From NCBI GenBank assembly GCA_020723855.1, contig DYIB01000004.1, positions 3,266 through 62,209 of the forward strand: a DNA stretch of 58,944 nt, read 5' to 3'. Made by a program: the position numbers and the translations under genes. The DNA is from Uliginosibacterium gangwonense. Lineage in GTDB: Bacteria > Pseudomonadota > Gammaproteobacteria > Burkholderiales > Rhodocyclaceae. This document shows, in pieces, positions 1-8,480 of the stretch. Position 1 is the first letter of the stretch. Each line of letters starts with the position of its first letter. The notes beneath the pieces were generated by a model that made no database searches, was not told where the DNA came from, and saw only the letters and a list, made by a program, of their open reading frames with translations.

Positions 1-1
1 G

Positions 2-445
2 GGATTCATCCTGGCTCTGTCCTGCGACATGCGCGTGTGCGCCGAGAACGCGTCTTTTGCCGCGCCGGGGGCGCGCATCGGGCTGCTGCCCATCGGCGGC
101 CAGCTGAGCAGGCTGCCCATGCTCATGCCGCGGGCGATCGCCTACGAGATGCTGACCACCTGTCGCGAGATGAAGGCCGACGAGGCGGCGCGCATCGGCT
201 TCGCCAACCGGGTGGTGCCGCGAGGAGGCGCTCTCGAGGCTGCGCTGGAGATCGCGGCGCAGCTGGCCCGCAACTCGGCAGCCGTGGTGCGGGAGATCAA
301 GCGGGGGCTGGAGACCTTTGCCCACCAGGGAGCGGCGGCCGCCGCCGCCTTCGAATGGCAGGTGGGCAAGAAGCTTCAAGGCGAATACGACGCGGAAGAG
401 GGCATGAAGGCTTTCCTGGAGAAGCGGTCGCCGCGCTTCGCGTAA
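2..445 (+). CDS. Enoyl-CoA hydratase/isomerase family protein, 3' part only
   Basis: The reading frame is open from the left edge, so the N-terminal half lies outside the window; 147 residues are visible. The visible part has crotonase-fold features: a segment around SCDMRVCAEN followed by GARIGLLP and a GG turn, which matches the oxyanion-hole/active-site half of the family, and a helical C-terminus ending in EKRSPRF, common in enoyl-CoA hydratases. The family hydrates, isomerises or cleaves CoA-bound substrates in the cytoplasm. The gene is followed after 39 bases by an acyl-CoA ligase on the same strand, which supports a role in acid or aromatic degradation. The substrate cannot be told, and the oxyanion glycine region is only partly visible. 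Confidence 0.85.
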   Translation, partial: GFILALSCDMRVCAENASFAAPGARIGLLPIGGQLSRLPMLMPRAIAYEMLTTCREMKADEAARIGFANRVVPRGGALEAALEIAAQLARNSAAVVREIKRGLETFAHQGAAAAAAFEWQVGKKLQGEYDAEEGMKAFLEKRSPRFA

Positions 446-484
446 AGGACTGGGCGCAGAAATCAAGGACGAGGTGGAGAGTCG

Positions 485-2623
485 ATGAAAACGGAAATCG
501 AATCGAAGAATCTGTTGAAACGTTACGGCATCGCCACGAGCGAGCCGGTGCTGGCCCGGAACGCGCGCGAGGCGGCCGAGCTGGCGCGGAGTGTGGAGGC
601 GCCGATGGCCATGAAGATCGTGTCGTCCGACATCGTGCACAAGGCGGCCGTGGGGGGCGTACGCCTGAACGTCGGGAGCGAGGATGCCGCCCGGGTGTTC
701 GAGGAAATCATGGCCGCCTGCCGCAAGGCGCGGCCGGAGGCCGGGCTGGAAGGCGTCCTGCTGGAGAAGATGGCGGGCGGCAATCTGGAAGTCTTCATCG
801 GCGCGCGGGTCGATCGGGAATACGGCGCGGTGGTGATGTTCGGCCTGGGCGGCGCCAACGTCGAGCAGGGACCGCCGCCGGCGGTGGCGCTGGCGCCGCT
901 CACCGAAACGCTGGCCGAGGAGCTGGTGGGCTCGGCCCTGGGCGGCGAGCTGGCGAAGCGGCTGTCCCCTTCGGCGCGGCAGACGCTCAAGGCCTATCTG
1001 ATGGCCGTGGCCGGCGCCGACGGGATGCTGCTGCGCGAGCGGCTCGGCGAGCTCGACATCAACCCGATCATTGTGGACGGGGCCTCCTGCCTCGCGGTGG
1101 ACGCCGTGGCCGAAGAGCTTCCTGCCGAGAGGGCGGAACGCGTGCTGGGCGACGGACAGATCGAACAGGCGGTCGCCCGGCGCCGGGCCCGTCTTCATGG
1201 ACTGGGCGCCCTGTTCTCGCCCGGTTCCATTGCCTTCGTCGGCGCGTCGACCGCCCGCAACAAGCTGGGCTACCGCAGCATCAGGAACCTTCTCGACTTC
1301 GGCTTCCGCGGCTCGATTTATCCGATTCATCCCAGCGCGCCGGAGATTTGCGGGCTGCCCGCCTACAAGTCCATCCTCGAAGTGCCGGAGCCGGTGGACC
1401 GGGCTTACGTGGCCGTGGCCGCGGCGCAGGTGCCGGAGGTCCTGGCCGATTGCGCCAGGAAGGGGGTGAAAGTGGCGCAGGTGCTGACGGCCGGGTTCTC
1501 CGAGTGGTCGGGCGGCGAGGGGCGGAACGGCGGCGCGCTGGAAGGCGAGATCAAGAAGGTGCTGGCGGGGACCGACATGCGCATGGTCGGTCCCAATTGC
1601 ATCGGCACCTTCTCGGCCGCCAGCCGCATCGCCATGGGCGCGCCCCGCTACTGCCCCAGCGAGCCGGGTGGCATCACGTTCATTTCCCAGAGCGGCACTT
1701 TCGCGGGGGACGTGGTGCGCCGGGCCCAGGTGCTCAACGTCCCCGTCGGGCAGGTGCTGTCCTGCGGCAACTGCTCCGATCTCGATCTGGTCGATTATCT
1801 GCTGTTCTGCGAGGACGATCCGGCAACGACGCTCACCGCCTTCTACATCGAGTCCCTGCGGGATCCGGGGCTCTTCTTCCGTGCCGCAGAACGCGCCAGA
1901 AAGCCCGTCGTCATCCTCAAGGGCGGCACCACGGAGCAGGGCCTCACGGCCGCCAGCAGCCACACGGCAGCGCTGGCCACCGATCGGACCCTGTGGAACG
2001 CCGCCCTGCGCCAGGCGGGCATCCTCCAGGTGGACAACATCGACGAACTGATGGATGCCCTCCTGATTCACAGCGCCCACGGGACGCTCAAGGGCAACCG
2101 GCTGGGCATTTTCGGCTCGGGCGGGGGCGTCAGCGTCACCTCTGCCGACGCCGCGGCGCGCGCGGGGATGGTGGTTCCGCCGCTGCAGGCGGACACCGGT
2201 CGGGCGCTGCAGCGCTTCGGCGTGCCCGGGACCAGCGTCGCCAACCCCATCGACATCCCGGTGTGGGGGCTGCGCGACGGCGACCGTTTCATCGTCGGGG
2301 AAATCATCGACCTGCTGAAGCGCGACGCCAACATCGACAGCGTGGTCGTCTACGTGGAGATGGGATCCATCATGGACTTCGCCGACACGGAGCAGGACGG
2401 GCTGCGCGAACTGGAAGGGATCTGCGACTCGGTCATGACAGCCTCCCGCGAGAGCCCCAAGGTCTCGCTGGCGCTGCGCAGCACCGGGGACAAGGTGCAG
2501 GACGATTTCGTGCGCGATCAGCGGGTACGGTTGCTGGAGCACGGCATTGCCGTGTTCGCCTCCACGGCGCGGGCGGTGCGTGCCCACGCGAAGTTGTGGA
2601 CCCTGTCGCGCAGGGCAGTGTGA
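485..2623 (+). CDS. NDP-forming acyl-CoA synthetase (acetate--CoA ligase family)
   Basis: A 712-residue protein with the ATP-grasp half first (about residues 1-225, with a GLGG loop and DINPIIV) and the CoA-binding/succinyl-CoA-ligase-like half second (from about 240, with VGAS, VGPNCIG and SQSG motifs). The phosphohistidine motif of the family, SSHTAALA, lies near residue 493. Known members couple acyl-CoA formation or breakdown to ATP or ADP through a phosphohistidine; here the domain order is the beta-alpha arrangement. The start is supported by GGAGA about 8 bases upstream. It lies between an enoyl-CoA hydratase and a GntR regulator, so activation of an organic acid for degradation is the likely job. 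The substrate is unknown. Confidence 0.9.
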   Translation: MKTEIESKNLLKRYGIATSEPVLARNAREAAELARSVEAPMAMKIVSSDIVHKAAVGGVRLNVGSEDAARVFEEIMAACRKARPEAGLEGVLLEKMAGGNLEVFIGARVDREYGAVVMFGLGGANVEQGPPPAVALAPLTETLAEELVGSALGGELAKRLSPSARQTLKAYLMAVAGADGMLLRERLGELDINPIIVDGASCLAVDAVAEELPAERAERVLGDGQIEQAVARRRARLHGLGALFSPGSIAFVGASTARNKLGYRSIRNLLDFGFRGSIYPIHPSAPEICGLPAYKSILEVPEPVDRAYVAVAAAQVPEVLADCARKGVKVAQVLTAGFSEWSGGEGRNGGALEGEIKKVLAGTDMRMVGPNCIGTFSAASRIAMGAPRYCPSEPGGITFISQSGTFAGDVVRRAQVLNVPVGQVLSCGNCSDLDLVDYLLFCEDDPATTLTAFYIESLRDPGLFFRAAERARKPVVILKGGTTEQGLTAASSHTAALATDRTLWNAALRQAGILQVDNIDELMDALLIHSAHGTLKGNRLGIFGSGGGVSVTSADAAARAGMVVPPLQADTGRALQRFGVPGTSVANPIDIPVWGLRDGDRFIVGEIIDLLKRDANIDSVVVYVEMGSIMDFADTEQDGLRELEGICDSVMTASRESPKVSLALRSTGDKVQDDFVRDQRVRLLEHGIAVFASTARAVRAHAKLWTLSRRAV

Positions 2624-2638
2624 AAGGGAGATAGCGCT

Positions 2639-3385
2639 ATGCCATATCAAATCGGAGCCGAGGAGGCGAGATGGCTGCTCGCCTCGTTCGAGGACCCGTC
2701 CAAGGTGACCTGGACACTCCCCGAACAGATCGCCAACAAGCTGGCGGAAGGAATCATTCGCGGCGTCTATGCCCCCGGGCAGCATCTGCAGGAGACGCTT
2801 CTCGCCGAGACCTTCGGCGTGAGCCGGGGACCGGTACGGGACGCCCTGCGCATTCTCGAGCGCGAAGGCCTGGTGAAGATCCAGGCCAGGCGCGGCACCA
2901 CCGTCACCAGTCTGACCCGGAAGAACGTGAATGACATCTTCGAGGTGCGGGCGGCCCTCTACGGCACGGCGGCGGCGGCGCTGGCGCGGCAGAACTCCCC
3001 CGAGATCCTGGCGCTGCTGGACAACGGCACCGAGGTCCTGTCCCACGCCCTCGACGAGGGGAATGTGGACCAGTTCCTGGCGCTGCTGTACCGGCTGAGC
3101 ATGTACCTGGCGGATGCCGCCGGCAATGAATATACGCGCAACATCCTCTTCTCCCTCGGGCGCCAGACCCTGTCCCTGACGCGCAGGGTGATGATGATCG
3201 AGGAGAACCGCCGTCTCTGGGTTGCCAACTGGAAGGCTGTCGCCAAGGCCATTCGCAAGCGGGATCCCGAAAGCGCCGAGGAGGCCGCGCGGATGTTGGT
3301 AAGGACGGTGCATCGGGCCGCGCTGGAGGTGATGGAGGCCGAGGAGGCGGGCCGGTCCGAGACCAGACGCGTGGCGCATGCGTAG
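2639..3385 (+). CDS. GntR family transcriptional regulator, FCD type
   Basis: A 248-residue protein with an N-terminal winged helix (about residues 25-95; APGQHLQE, FGVSRGPVRDALRILEREGL are typical of the FadR/FCD branch) and an all-helical C-terminal FCD ligand-binding domain. The C-terminal helix where many FCD proteins carry a metal-binding HRA motif reads WVANWKAVAKAI here, so a metal site is doubtful. It starts 15 bases after the ligase gene with AAAGGGAG upstream and probably belongs to the same transcript. Regulators of this kind usually repress the neighbouring catabolic genes and release on binding an acid or its CoA ester; that role is inferred from position. Confidence 0.9.
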   Translation: MPYQIGAEEARWLLASFEDPSKVTWTLPEQIANKLAEGIIRGVYAPGQHLQETLLAETFGVSRGPVRDALRILEREGLVKIQARRGTTVTSLTRKNVNDIFEVRAALYGTAAAALARQNSPEILALLDNGTEVLSHALDEGNVDQFLALLYRLSMYLADAAGNEYTRNILFSLGRQTLSLTRRVMMIEENRRLWVANWKAVAKAIRKRDPESAEEAARMLVRTVHRAALEVMEAEEAGRSETRRVAHA

Positions 3386-3494
3386 CGGTTTTTTGGCAAG
3401 GAGGTGGAAGGCACTGGAGCAGGTGAGCATCAAATCGCTGTGTTGAGTCCGACAACAAGAACGACATTCACTTTCATTCTTAGGAGGAGAGCAA

Positions 3495-4721
3495 ATGGCT
3501 TCGTCAAATATCGGTAGCAAACCCGCCTGGAGGCGCATGGCCTGCGCCGTTGCGGCATCCCTCGCGCTGGGCGCTGGTGCCCTGGCCCACGCGGAGGACC
3601 TGGTGATCGGCGTGTATGTCCCCACCACCGGTGCGCTTGCGCCCCTCGGCGTTGATATGAAGAACGGCTACGAACTGGCCGTGAAGCACGTGCCCAAGGT
3701 GAAGGGGCAGCCGGTCAGGCTCGTGGTCGAGGACACCCAGGCCAATGCCGCCACGGGCCTGAAGAAGGCCCAGAAACTGGTGCTCCAGGATCGCGCCAAG
3801 GTGCTCATCGGCGGCGCCAGCAGCGCCGTCGTGCTGGGCATCAACGCCCAGGCGACGCGCTTGAACGTGCCCATCGTAACCACCAATTCCCAGGCGGTGC
3901 AGACCACCGGCGAGCAGTGCAGCAAGTACCTGTTCCGCACCAACCCCAACGATGCCATGCAGGCCAACGGCAACGCGCTGCTGATGAAGAAGATGCCGGA
4001 GCTGCTGCAGAAGAAATGGTTCGTCGTCTACCACGACTTCGTGTGGGGCCAGAGCAACAAGAAGGAATTCGAGAAGATCCCGGGCATCAAGATCGTCGGC
4101 GAGGCCGGCCGGCCCATGGGCACGGCCGACTGGTCCAGCGCCATCTCCCAGATCCAGGCGAGCGGCGCCGACGCCATCTACCTGGCTCTTGCGGTGGGCG
4201 ACGACATGCCGGCGTTCATCCGCCAGGCGCGCAGCTTCGGCCTGAAGCAGGTCATGCTGCCGCCCCTGGGCATGCCTGATTCGATGCTGCAGGCGCTGGG
4301 CGATCATGCCGTGGGTCTTACCACCGGCGGCCTGTTCGGTTCGTGGATGCTGGAAGACCGGAACCCCGAGATGGCGCGTTTCGTGAAGGACTACCACGCC
4401 ACCTACGGCATCGTGCCCGGGCCCCAGGCCATCCAGGCCTACGCCGGCATGCGTCTGACCCTGGCCGCGCTGGAAAGCGCGAAATCCCTCAGCACCGGCG
4501 ACATCATCGAGGCGCTGGAGAATGCTTCGGTCGATACCGTGATCGGCCGCCTGGCGGTGCGCAAGCAGGACCACCAGGGAATGGTGAGTACCTATCTGGC
4601 CGAGGCGGTCCGGCTGCCGCAGCCGAAATATGGCGCCAAGGTGGGCTGGAAAGTGATCGAAGAGCTGCCTTGGGATGCGGTCAAGGTGGATCTGGCGCAG
4701 ACCGGATGCAAGGGGCTCTAA
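3495..4721 (+). CDS. ABC-type solute-binding protein (branched-chain amino acid/aromatic acid type)
   Basis: A 408-residue protein with a signal peptide (arginines near residue 13-14, hydrophobic core, AHAED cleavage region near residue 34) and a periplasmic-binding-protein type I fold: VIGVYVPTTGALAPLG, then alternating alpha/beta segments and repeated GADAIYLA-type strands. Relatives bind amino acids, aromatic acids or other carboxylates in the periplasm. A strong TAGGAGGAG site sits 6 bases before the start. No permease or ATPase gene follows; the next gene is an MFS transporter. It may therefore be an orphan binding protein that works with a distant ABC transporter. The ligand is unknown, but the degradative neighbours suggest a carboxylic acid. 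Confidence 0.9.
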   Translation: MASSNIGSKPAWRRMACAVAASLALGAGALAHAEDLVIGVYVPTTGALAPLGVDMKNGYELAVKHVPKVKGQPVRLVVEDTQANAATGLKKAQKLVLQDRAKVLIGGASSAVVLGINAQATRLNVPIVTTNSQAVQTTGEQCSKYLFRTNPNDAMQANGNALLMKKMPELLQKKWFVVYHDFVWGQSNKKEFEKIPGIKIVGEAGRPMGTADWSSAISQIQASGADAIYLALAVGDDMPAFIRQARSFGLKQVMLPPLGMPDSMLQALGDHAVGLTTGGLFGSWMLEDRNPEMARFVKDYHATYGIVPGPQAIQAYAGMRLTLAALESAKSLSTGDIIEALENASVDTVIGRLAVRKQDHQGMVSTYLAEAVRLPQPKYGAKVGWKVIEELPWDAVKVDLAQTGCKGL

Positions 4722-4764
4722 GCCGGAGCCGCGCGCAGGAAGGGCCCATTGCCGTGGCGGGACG

Positions 4765-5976
4765 ATGATGAAGGAAAAGACGCGATCGATTTCGTTCATC
4801 ATCGCCTGCCAGGTCGCGGCCATGACGCTGTGGTTCTCGGCCTCGGCGGCGGTGCCCAACCTGATCGCCTCGGGGCACATCACCGGCCAGCAGGGGTCGC
4901 TCCTCACCGGTGCGGTGCAGCTGGGGTTCGTCGCCGGCACGCTGCTCAGCGCCTTCCTGGGTCTCGCCGACAAGCTCGATCCGCGCCGGCTGTTCGCCCT
5001 GTCGGCGGTGCTGGGCAGCAGCGCCAATGCCGCAATTCTGGTCACCGGATTCGACCATCCGGCGACGGTGGTGCTGCGCTTCGTCACGGGAATGATCATG
5101 GCCGGGATCTACCCGGTGGGCATGAAGATGGCGGCGGGATGGGCGGAGCGCAACATGGGCCTCATGATCGGCGCCCTGGTGGGCGCCCTGACCATGGGTT
5201 CCGCGCTGCCCCACTTGTTCACTTCCCTCAGCGACCTGAACTGGCGCATCACCCTGGGCACGGCCTCGCTGTGTGCATTGCTGGCGGCGGCGGGCATACG
5301 CTTCGTCAAACTTGGCCCGCGCCACCAGGGCACGGTGCGTTTCCTGCCCATCGATGCCGTGTCCGCCCTGCGCCGGCGCGCCATCCTCCTGGCGAACGCC
5401 GGCTACCTTGGCCACATGTGGGAGTTGTACGCCATGTGGGCATGGATCGGCGCGTTCCTGAGCTGGGGGCTGCGCGCCTCGGGTGCCAGCGCCTTTCCCG
5501 TGGTCGGCGATGCGGCACTGATGACTTTCATCGTGGTGGCGAGCGGCGCCATCGGCTGCCTGTTGGCAGGGGCGCTGGCCGATCGCTTCGGGCGCACCAC
5601 CATCACCATCGGCGCCATGGCCGCCAGCGGCGCATGCGCCGCGACCATAGGGCTGGCGGTGGACGCCGGTCCGTTCTTCCTGGTGTTCGTCGCCGTGGTG
5701 TGGGGGGTGACCGTCATCGCCGACTCGGCCCAGTTCTCGGCCGCCATCGCCGAGCTGTCCGAGCCCAGGCTGGTGGGCACCATGCTGACCATTCAGACCT
5801 GCCTGGGATTTCTGCTCACCTTCGTCGCCATCCAGCTGATGCCGATGGTGATCGGCCTTCTGACCTGGAAGTATGCGTTTACAGTTCTCGCCATCGGCCC
5901 CTTTCTCGGCGTGATGGCCATGTGGCGCCTGCGCCAGGAAGCCGATGCCCTGCGCCTCGCCAATGGCCGCCGGTAG
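4765..5976 (+). CDS. MFS transporter
   Basis: About 403 residues, almost entirely hydrophobic, with the 12-helix pattern of the major facilitator superfamily. The start is set at the first of two adjacent ATG codons (the second is 3 bases later); the frame is open further upstream but overlaps the preceding gene. Motifs shared with the MFS protein at 17302-18498 include AGIYPVGMK, GHMWELYA and an SAQFSAAIAE segment, so the two are paralogues. It is an inner-membrane transporter, probably proton-coupled. Its place between a binding protein and an ene-reductase suggests uptake or export of the substrate of this cluster. Specificity cannot be read from sequence. Confidence 0.9.
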   Translation: MMKEKTRSISFIIACQVAAMTLWFSASAAVPNLIASGHITGQQGSLLTGAVQLGFVAGTLLSAFLGLADKLDPRRLFALSAVLGSSANAAILVTGFDHPATVVLRFVTGMIMAGIYPVGMKMAAGWAERNMGLMIGALVGALTMGSALPHLFTSLSDLNWRITLGTASLCALLAAAGIRFVKLGPRHQGTVRFLPIDAVSALRRRAILLANAGYLGHMWELYAMWAWIGAFLSWGLRASGASAFPVVGDAALMTFIVVASGAIGCLLAGALADRFGRTTITIGAMAASGACAATIGLAVDAGPFFLVFVAVVWGVTVIADSAQFSAAIAELSEPRLVGTMLTIQTCLGFLLTFVAIQLMPMVIGLLTWKYAFTVLAIGPFLGVMAMWRLRQEADALRLANGRR

Positions 5977-5986
5977 AGGAGACGTG

Positions 5987-7168
5987 ATGCAACCGAGACT
6001 GTTTGCTCCCCTGACGATCAGAGGGGTGACTATCCCGAACCGGATCATGCTGGCGCCTATGAATCAGCATGTTTCAAGAGAGGGATTTGCCGATGACTAT
6101 CTGTTGGTGCATCTCGGCAAGTTTGCATTGGGCGGCTTCGGCCTCGTCATGACCGAGGCGACAGCCATTGAACGGGATGCACGAATCGCCCCCGGTGACC
6201 TGGGAATCTGGTCGGATGACCATGTCCCGGGTCTGGCCCGCGTGTGCAAGTTCATCCATGACCACGGCGCGGCGGCGGGGATCCAGCTGAACCACTGCGG
6301 ACGCAAGGGCTCCTCGCAGCGGTCCTGGCAGGGCTTCGGCCCGCTCAATGAAGCGGACGCCAGAAATGGCGAGGTGCCCTGGCCGTTGCTCAGCCCCACG
6401 GACGAACCATTGGGGCCCGGGCACGTGGTGCCGCGGAAGGCCACTGTCGCTGACCTGGAGGCGGTAGCGGAGAGCTTCGCCAAGGCGGCGGAACGCGCTC
6501 ATGCCGCCGGATTCGATGTGGTGGAGATTCATGGCGGCCACGGCTACCTCATCGCCAGTTTTCTTTCGCCTCGCATCAACACTCGCGAAGACGAGTATGG
6601 GGGAGACCTGGCCGGGCGAATGCGCTTTGCTCTGCAAGTCGCGGAGCGGGTGCGCGCGCGCTGGCCCGCCGAAAAGCCGCTGTTCTATCGCATCTCGAGT
6701 GTCGACGGCCATCCGCAGGGGTGGAACATCAACGACTCGATCGTGCTGGCACGGGAATTGAAGAAGCGGGGCGTCGATGTGATCGACTGTTCCTCCGGAG
6801 GTCTGCGCCAATCCACGGCGCTGGAGAACACGCTGCGCCATCCGGGTTATCAGGTGCCCTATTCGTCGGCCGTTCGAAAAAACGCATCCGTCATGACCGC
6901 AGCCGTAGGCTTGATTCTCGACGCCCGGCAAGCCGAAGCGATACTGGAAGCTGGGGACGCCGACCTGATCGCCCTCGGACGGCAGGCGCTATACGACCCT
7001 TTCTGGGCGCACCACGCGGCCCAGGAGCTTGGCGCCGACCCACGATTTGAAAAGTGGCATAAGTCTGCGGGTTGGTGGCTGGAGAAGCGTGCCCGAGGTC
7101 TGGAGCAGGTGGGATATACGGCGGCGGGCTTTCCAAAGCAGGCGATTCCCGAACGGCATCAGGTCTAG
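5987..7168 (+). CDS. NADH:flavin oxidoreductase, old yellow enzyme family
   Basis: A 393-residue TIM-barrel flavoprotein. It opens with LFAPLTIRGVTIPNRI and carries VEIHGGHGYLIASFLSP followed by RINTREDEYGG, the hallmark of the 2,4-dienoyl-CoA reductase/enoate reductase branch. The usual HAGR-like segment reads QLNHCGRKG. The chain ends soon after the barrel, so the iron-sulfur and NADPH domains of the large 2,4-dienoyl-CoA reductases are absent. The ATG start has GAGGAGA ahead of it and lies 11 bases after the MFS gene. It probably reduces an alpha,beta-unsaturated substrate of this catabolic cluster, using FMN. Substrate unknown. Confidence 0.92.
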   Translation: MQPRLFAPLTIRGVTIPNRIMLAPMNQHVSREGFADDYLLVHLGKFALGGFGLVMTEATAIERDARIAPGDLGIWSDDHVPGLARVCKFIHDHGAAAGIQLNHCGRKGSSQRSWQGFGPLNEADARNGEVPWPLLSPTDEPLGPGHVVPRKATVADLEAVAESFAKAAERAHAAGFDVVEIHGGHGYLIASFLSPRINTREDEYGGDLAGRMRFALQVAERVRARWPAEKPLFYRISSVDGHPQGWNINDSIVLARELKKRGVDVIDCSSGGLRQSTALENTLRHPGYQVPYSSAVRKNASVMTAAVGLILDARQAEAILEAGDADLIALGRQALYDPFWAHHAAQELGADPRFEKWHKSAGWWLEKRARGLEQVGYTAAGFPKQAIPERHQV

Positions 7169-7205
7169 CCTGGATTCTCACGAGGACACTAACCAAGGAG
7201 ATGTC

Positions 7206-8027
7206 ATGGATTACGAAACCATAACCTACGAAGATCAGGGTGGCGGCATCGGCATCGTCACCTTCAACCGGCCGCGTCGCGCCAACGCCATGAGCCAGCA
7301 CATGCTGCGCGAGCTGGACGACCTGTGCGCAAGGCTGGCGCGGGACGACAGCCTGCGCTGCGTCATCGTCACCGGGGCCGGGTCGGCATTCACTTCCGGC
7401 TTCGACCTCAAGGACCAGGCGGACGCCATGCCCAAGGGGGTGGCCGACTGGGTGCCGCTGCTGGAGGCCGATTTCAAGGGGATCATGTCCTTCTGGAACC
7501 TGCCGGTGCCCAGCATCGCCGCCGTAAACGGGCCGGCGCTGGCAGGCGGGTTCGAACTGATGCTGGCATGCGATCTGGCGGTGGCCTCCGAGGACGCCGT
7601 GTTCGGTGAGCCCGAACTGAAGTTCGGCGCCGGCATCGTGGCGATGATCCTGCCCTGGTTTGTCGGGCCGAAGGTGGCGAAGGGCGTGATCTACACCGGC
7701 GAGGACAAGATCACCGCGCAGCAGGCGCGCGAATGGGGGCTGGTGAATGAGGTGGTGCCGGCGGCGGAGGTGATGACAACCGCCATGGAGCTGGCTCGCA
7801 AGCTGGCCCAGATGGACCCGATGGTGCTTCGCCGCACCAAGATGGCGGTCAATCGCAGTTACGAGATCATGGGCATGCAGGCTGCTTTGCGCGCGGCCCT
7901 CGACATCGACATCATGATCGAGGGCGAGGGATCCCAGTTGAAGCGCGAGTTCTTGCAAGTGGTGCGCAGCGAAGGCCTGGGCAAGGCGCTGGCTTGGCGC
8001 GAGGCCCGGCATGCAGGCGCCACCTGA
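7206..8027 (+). CDS. Enoyl-CoA hydratase/isomerase
   Basis: A 273-residue crotonase-fold protein. The N-terminal strand [16 protein letters not shown], the oxyanion-hole segment [13 protein letters not shown] and the active-site segment [20 protein letters not shown] are all present, as is the acidic position in FGEPELKFG. The start is chosen by AAGGAG six bases before the ATG; an out-of-frame ATG lies 5 bases earlier. It follows the old-yellow-enzyme gene on the same strand and likely closes the catabolic unit that begins to the left of the window. It acts on a CoA thioester in the cytoplasm; whether it hydrates or isomerises cannot be told. Confidence 0.93.
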   Translation: MDYETITYEDQGGGIGIVTFNRPRRANAMSQHMLRELDDLCARLARDDSLRCVIVTGAGSAFTSGFDLKDQADAMPKGVADWVPLLEADFKGIMSFWNLPVPSIAAVNGPALAGGFELMLACDLAVASEDAVFGEPELKFGAGIVAMILPWFVGPKVAKGVIYTGEDKITAQQAREWGLVNEVVPAAEVMTTAMELARKLAQMDPMVLRRTKMAVNRSYEIMGMQAALRAALDIDIMIEGEGSQLKREFLQVVRSEGLGKALAWREARHAGAT

Positions 8028-8125
8028 TTCAAGTCCGCAGCGCCTGCCAGTGGAGGGCGTGCGCCGCTCGCAGCAGCGGCCCTGCTCGGGTAGAATCCCA
8101 TTCTCATCGTTTGTGGAACGCAGCC

Positions 8126-8452
8126 ATGAACCGATCGACGCTCGTTGCCAAGCTGGCGAGTCGCTTCCCGGCGCTCACGACCCAGGATGCGGACGTGTCC
8201 GTCAAAACCATACTCGCCGCCATGACCGAAGCCCTGGCCCGGGGCGATCGCATAGAGATCCGCGATTTCGGTTCCTTCTCCCTCAGCTACCGGCCCGCGC
8301 GCACGGGCCGCAACCCGCGCACCGGCGAAACCGTCGAGGTGCCCGCCAAGTACGCTCCCCATTTCAAGGCCGGCAAGGAGCTGCGCGACCGGGTGGCCGG
8401 ACAGCCGTCCGCCGTCCAGCGCCCTGTGGAAGTGCTGGCCGAGGTGGAATAG
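8126..8452 (+). CDS. ihfB: Integration host factor beta subunit-like DNA-bending protein
   Basis: A 108-residue HU/IHF-fold protein. [20 protein letters not shown] and [10 protein letters not shown], then [10 protein letters not shown], match IHF-beta much better than HU or IHF-alpha; the arm proline region (RTGRNPRTG) is intact. It is about 14 residues longer than the E. coli protein owing to a C-terminal tail. IHF bends DNA as a heterodimer in recombination, transcription and, in some bacteria, CRISPR spacer uptake. In many betaproteobacteria this gene follows rpsA; here it follows a catabolic hydratase with its own 98-base upstream region, in which TAGAAT could be a -10 element. It could be a second copy. 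Confidence 0.9.
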   Translation: MNRSTLVAKLASRFPALTTQDADVSVKTILAAMTEALARGDRIEIRDFGSFSLSYRPARTGRNPRTGETVEVPAKYAPHFKAGKELRDRVAGQPSAVQRPVEVLAEVE

Positions 8453-8478
8453 CGCGCGGCGCCGGCCGGCGCCGCGCG
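8453..8478. terminator. Perfect 26-bp palindrome between convergent genes
   Basis: The 13-base arm CGCGCGGCGCCGG is followed directly by its exact complement. It fills the 28-base gap between the stop of the IHF-like gene and the stop of the hydrolase gene on the other strand. It would form a very stable hairpin in RNA from either side. There is no T-run, so a bidirectional termination or 3'-end-protecting role is inferred from position. Confidence 0.5.
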
Positions 8479-8480
8479 GC

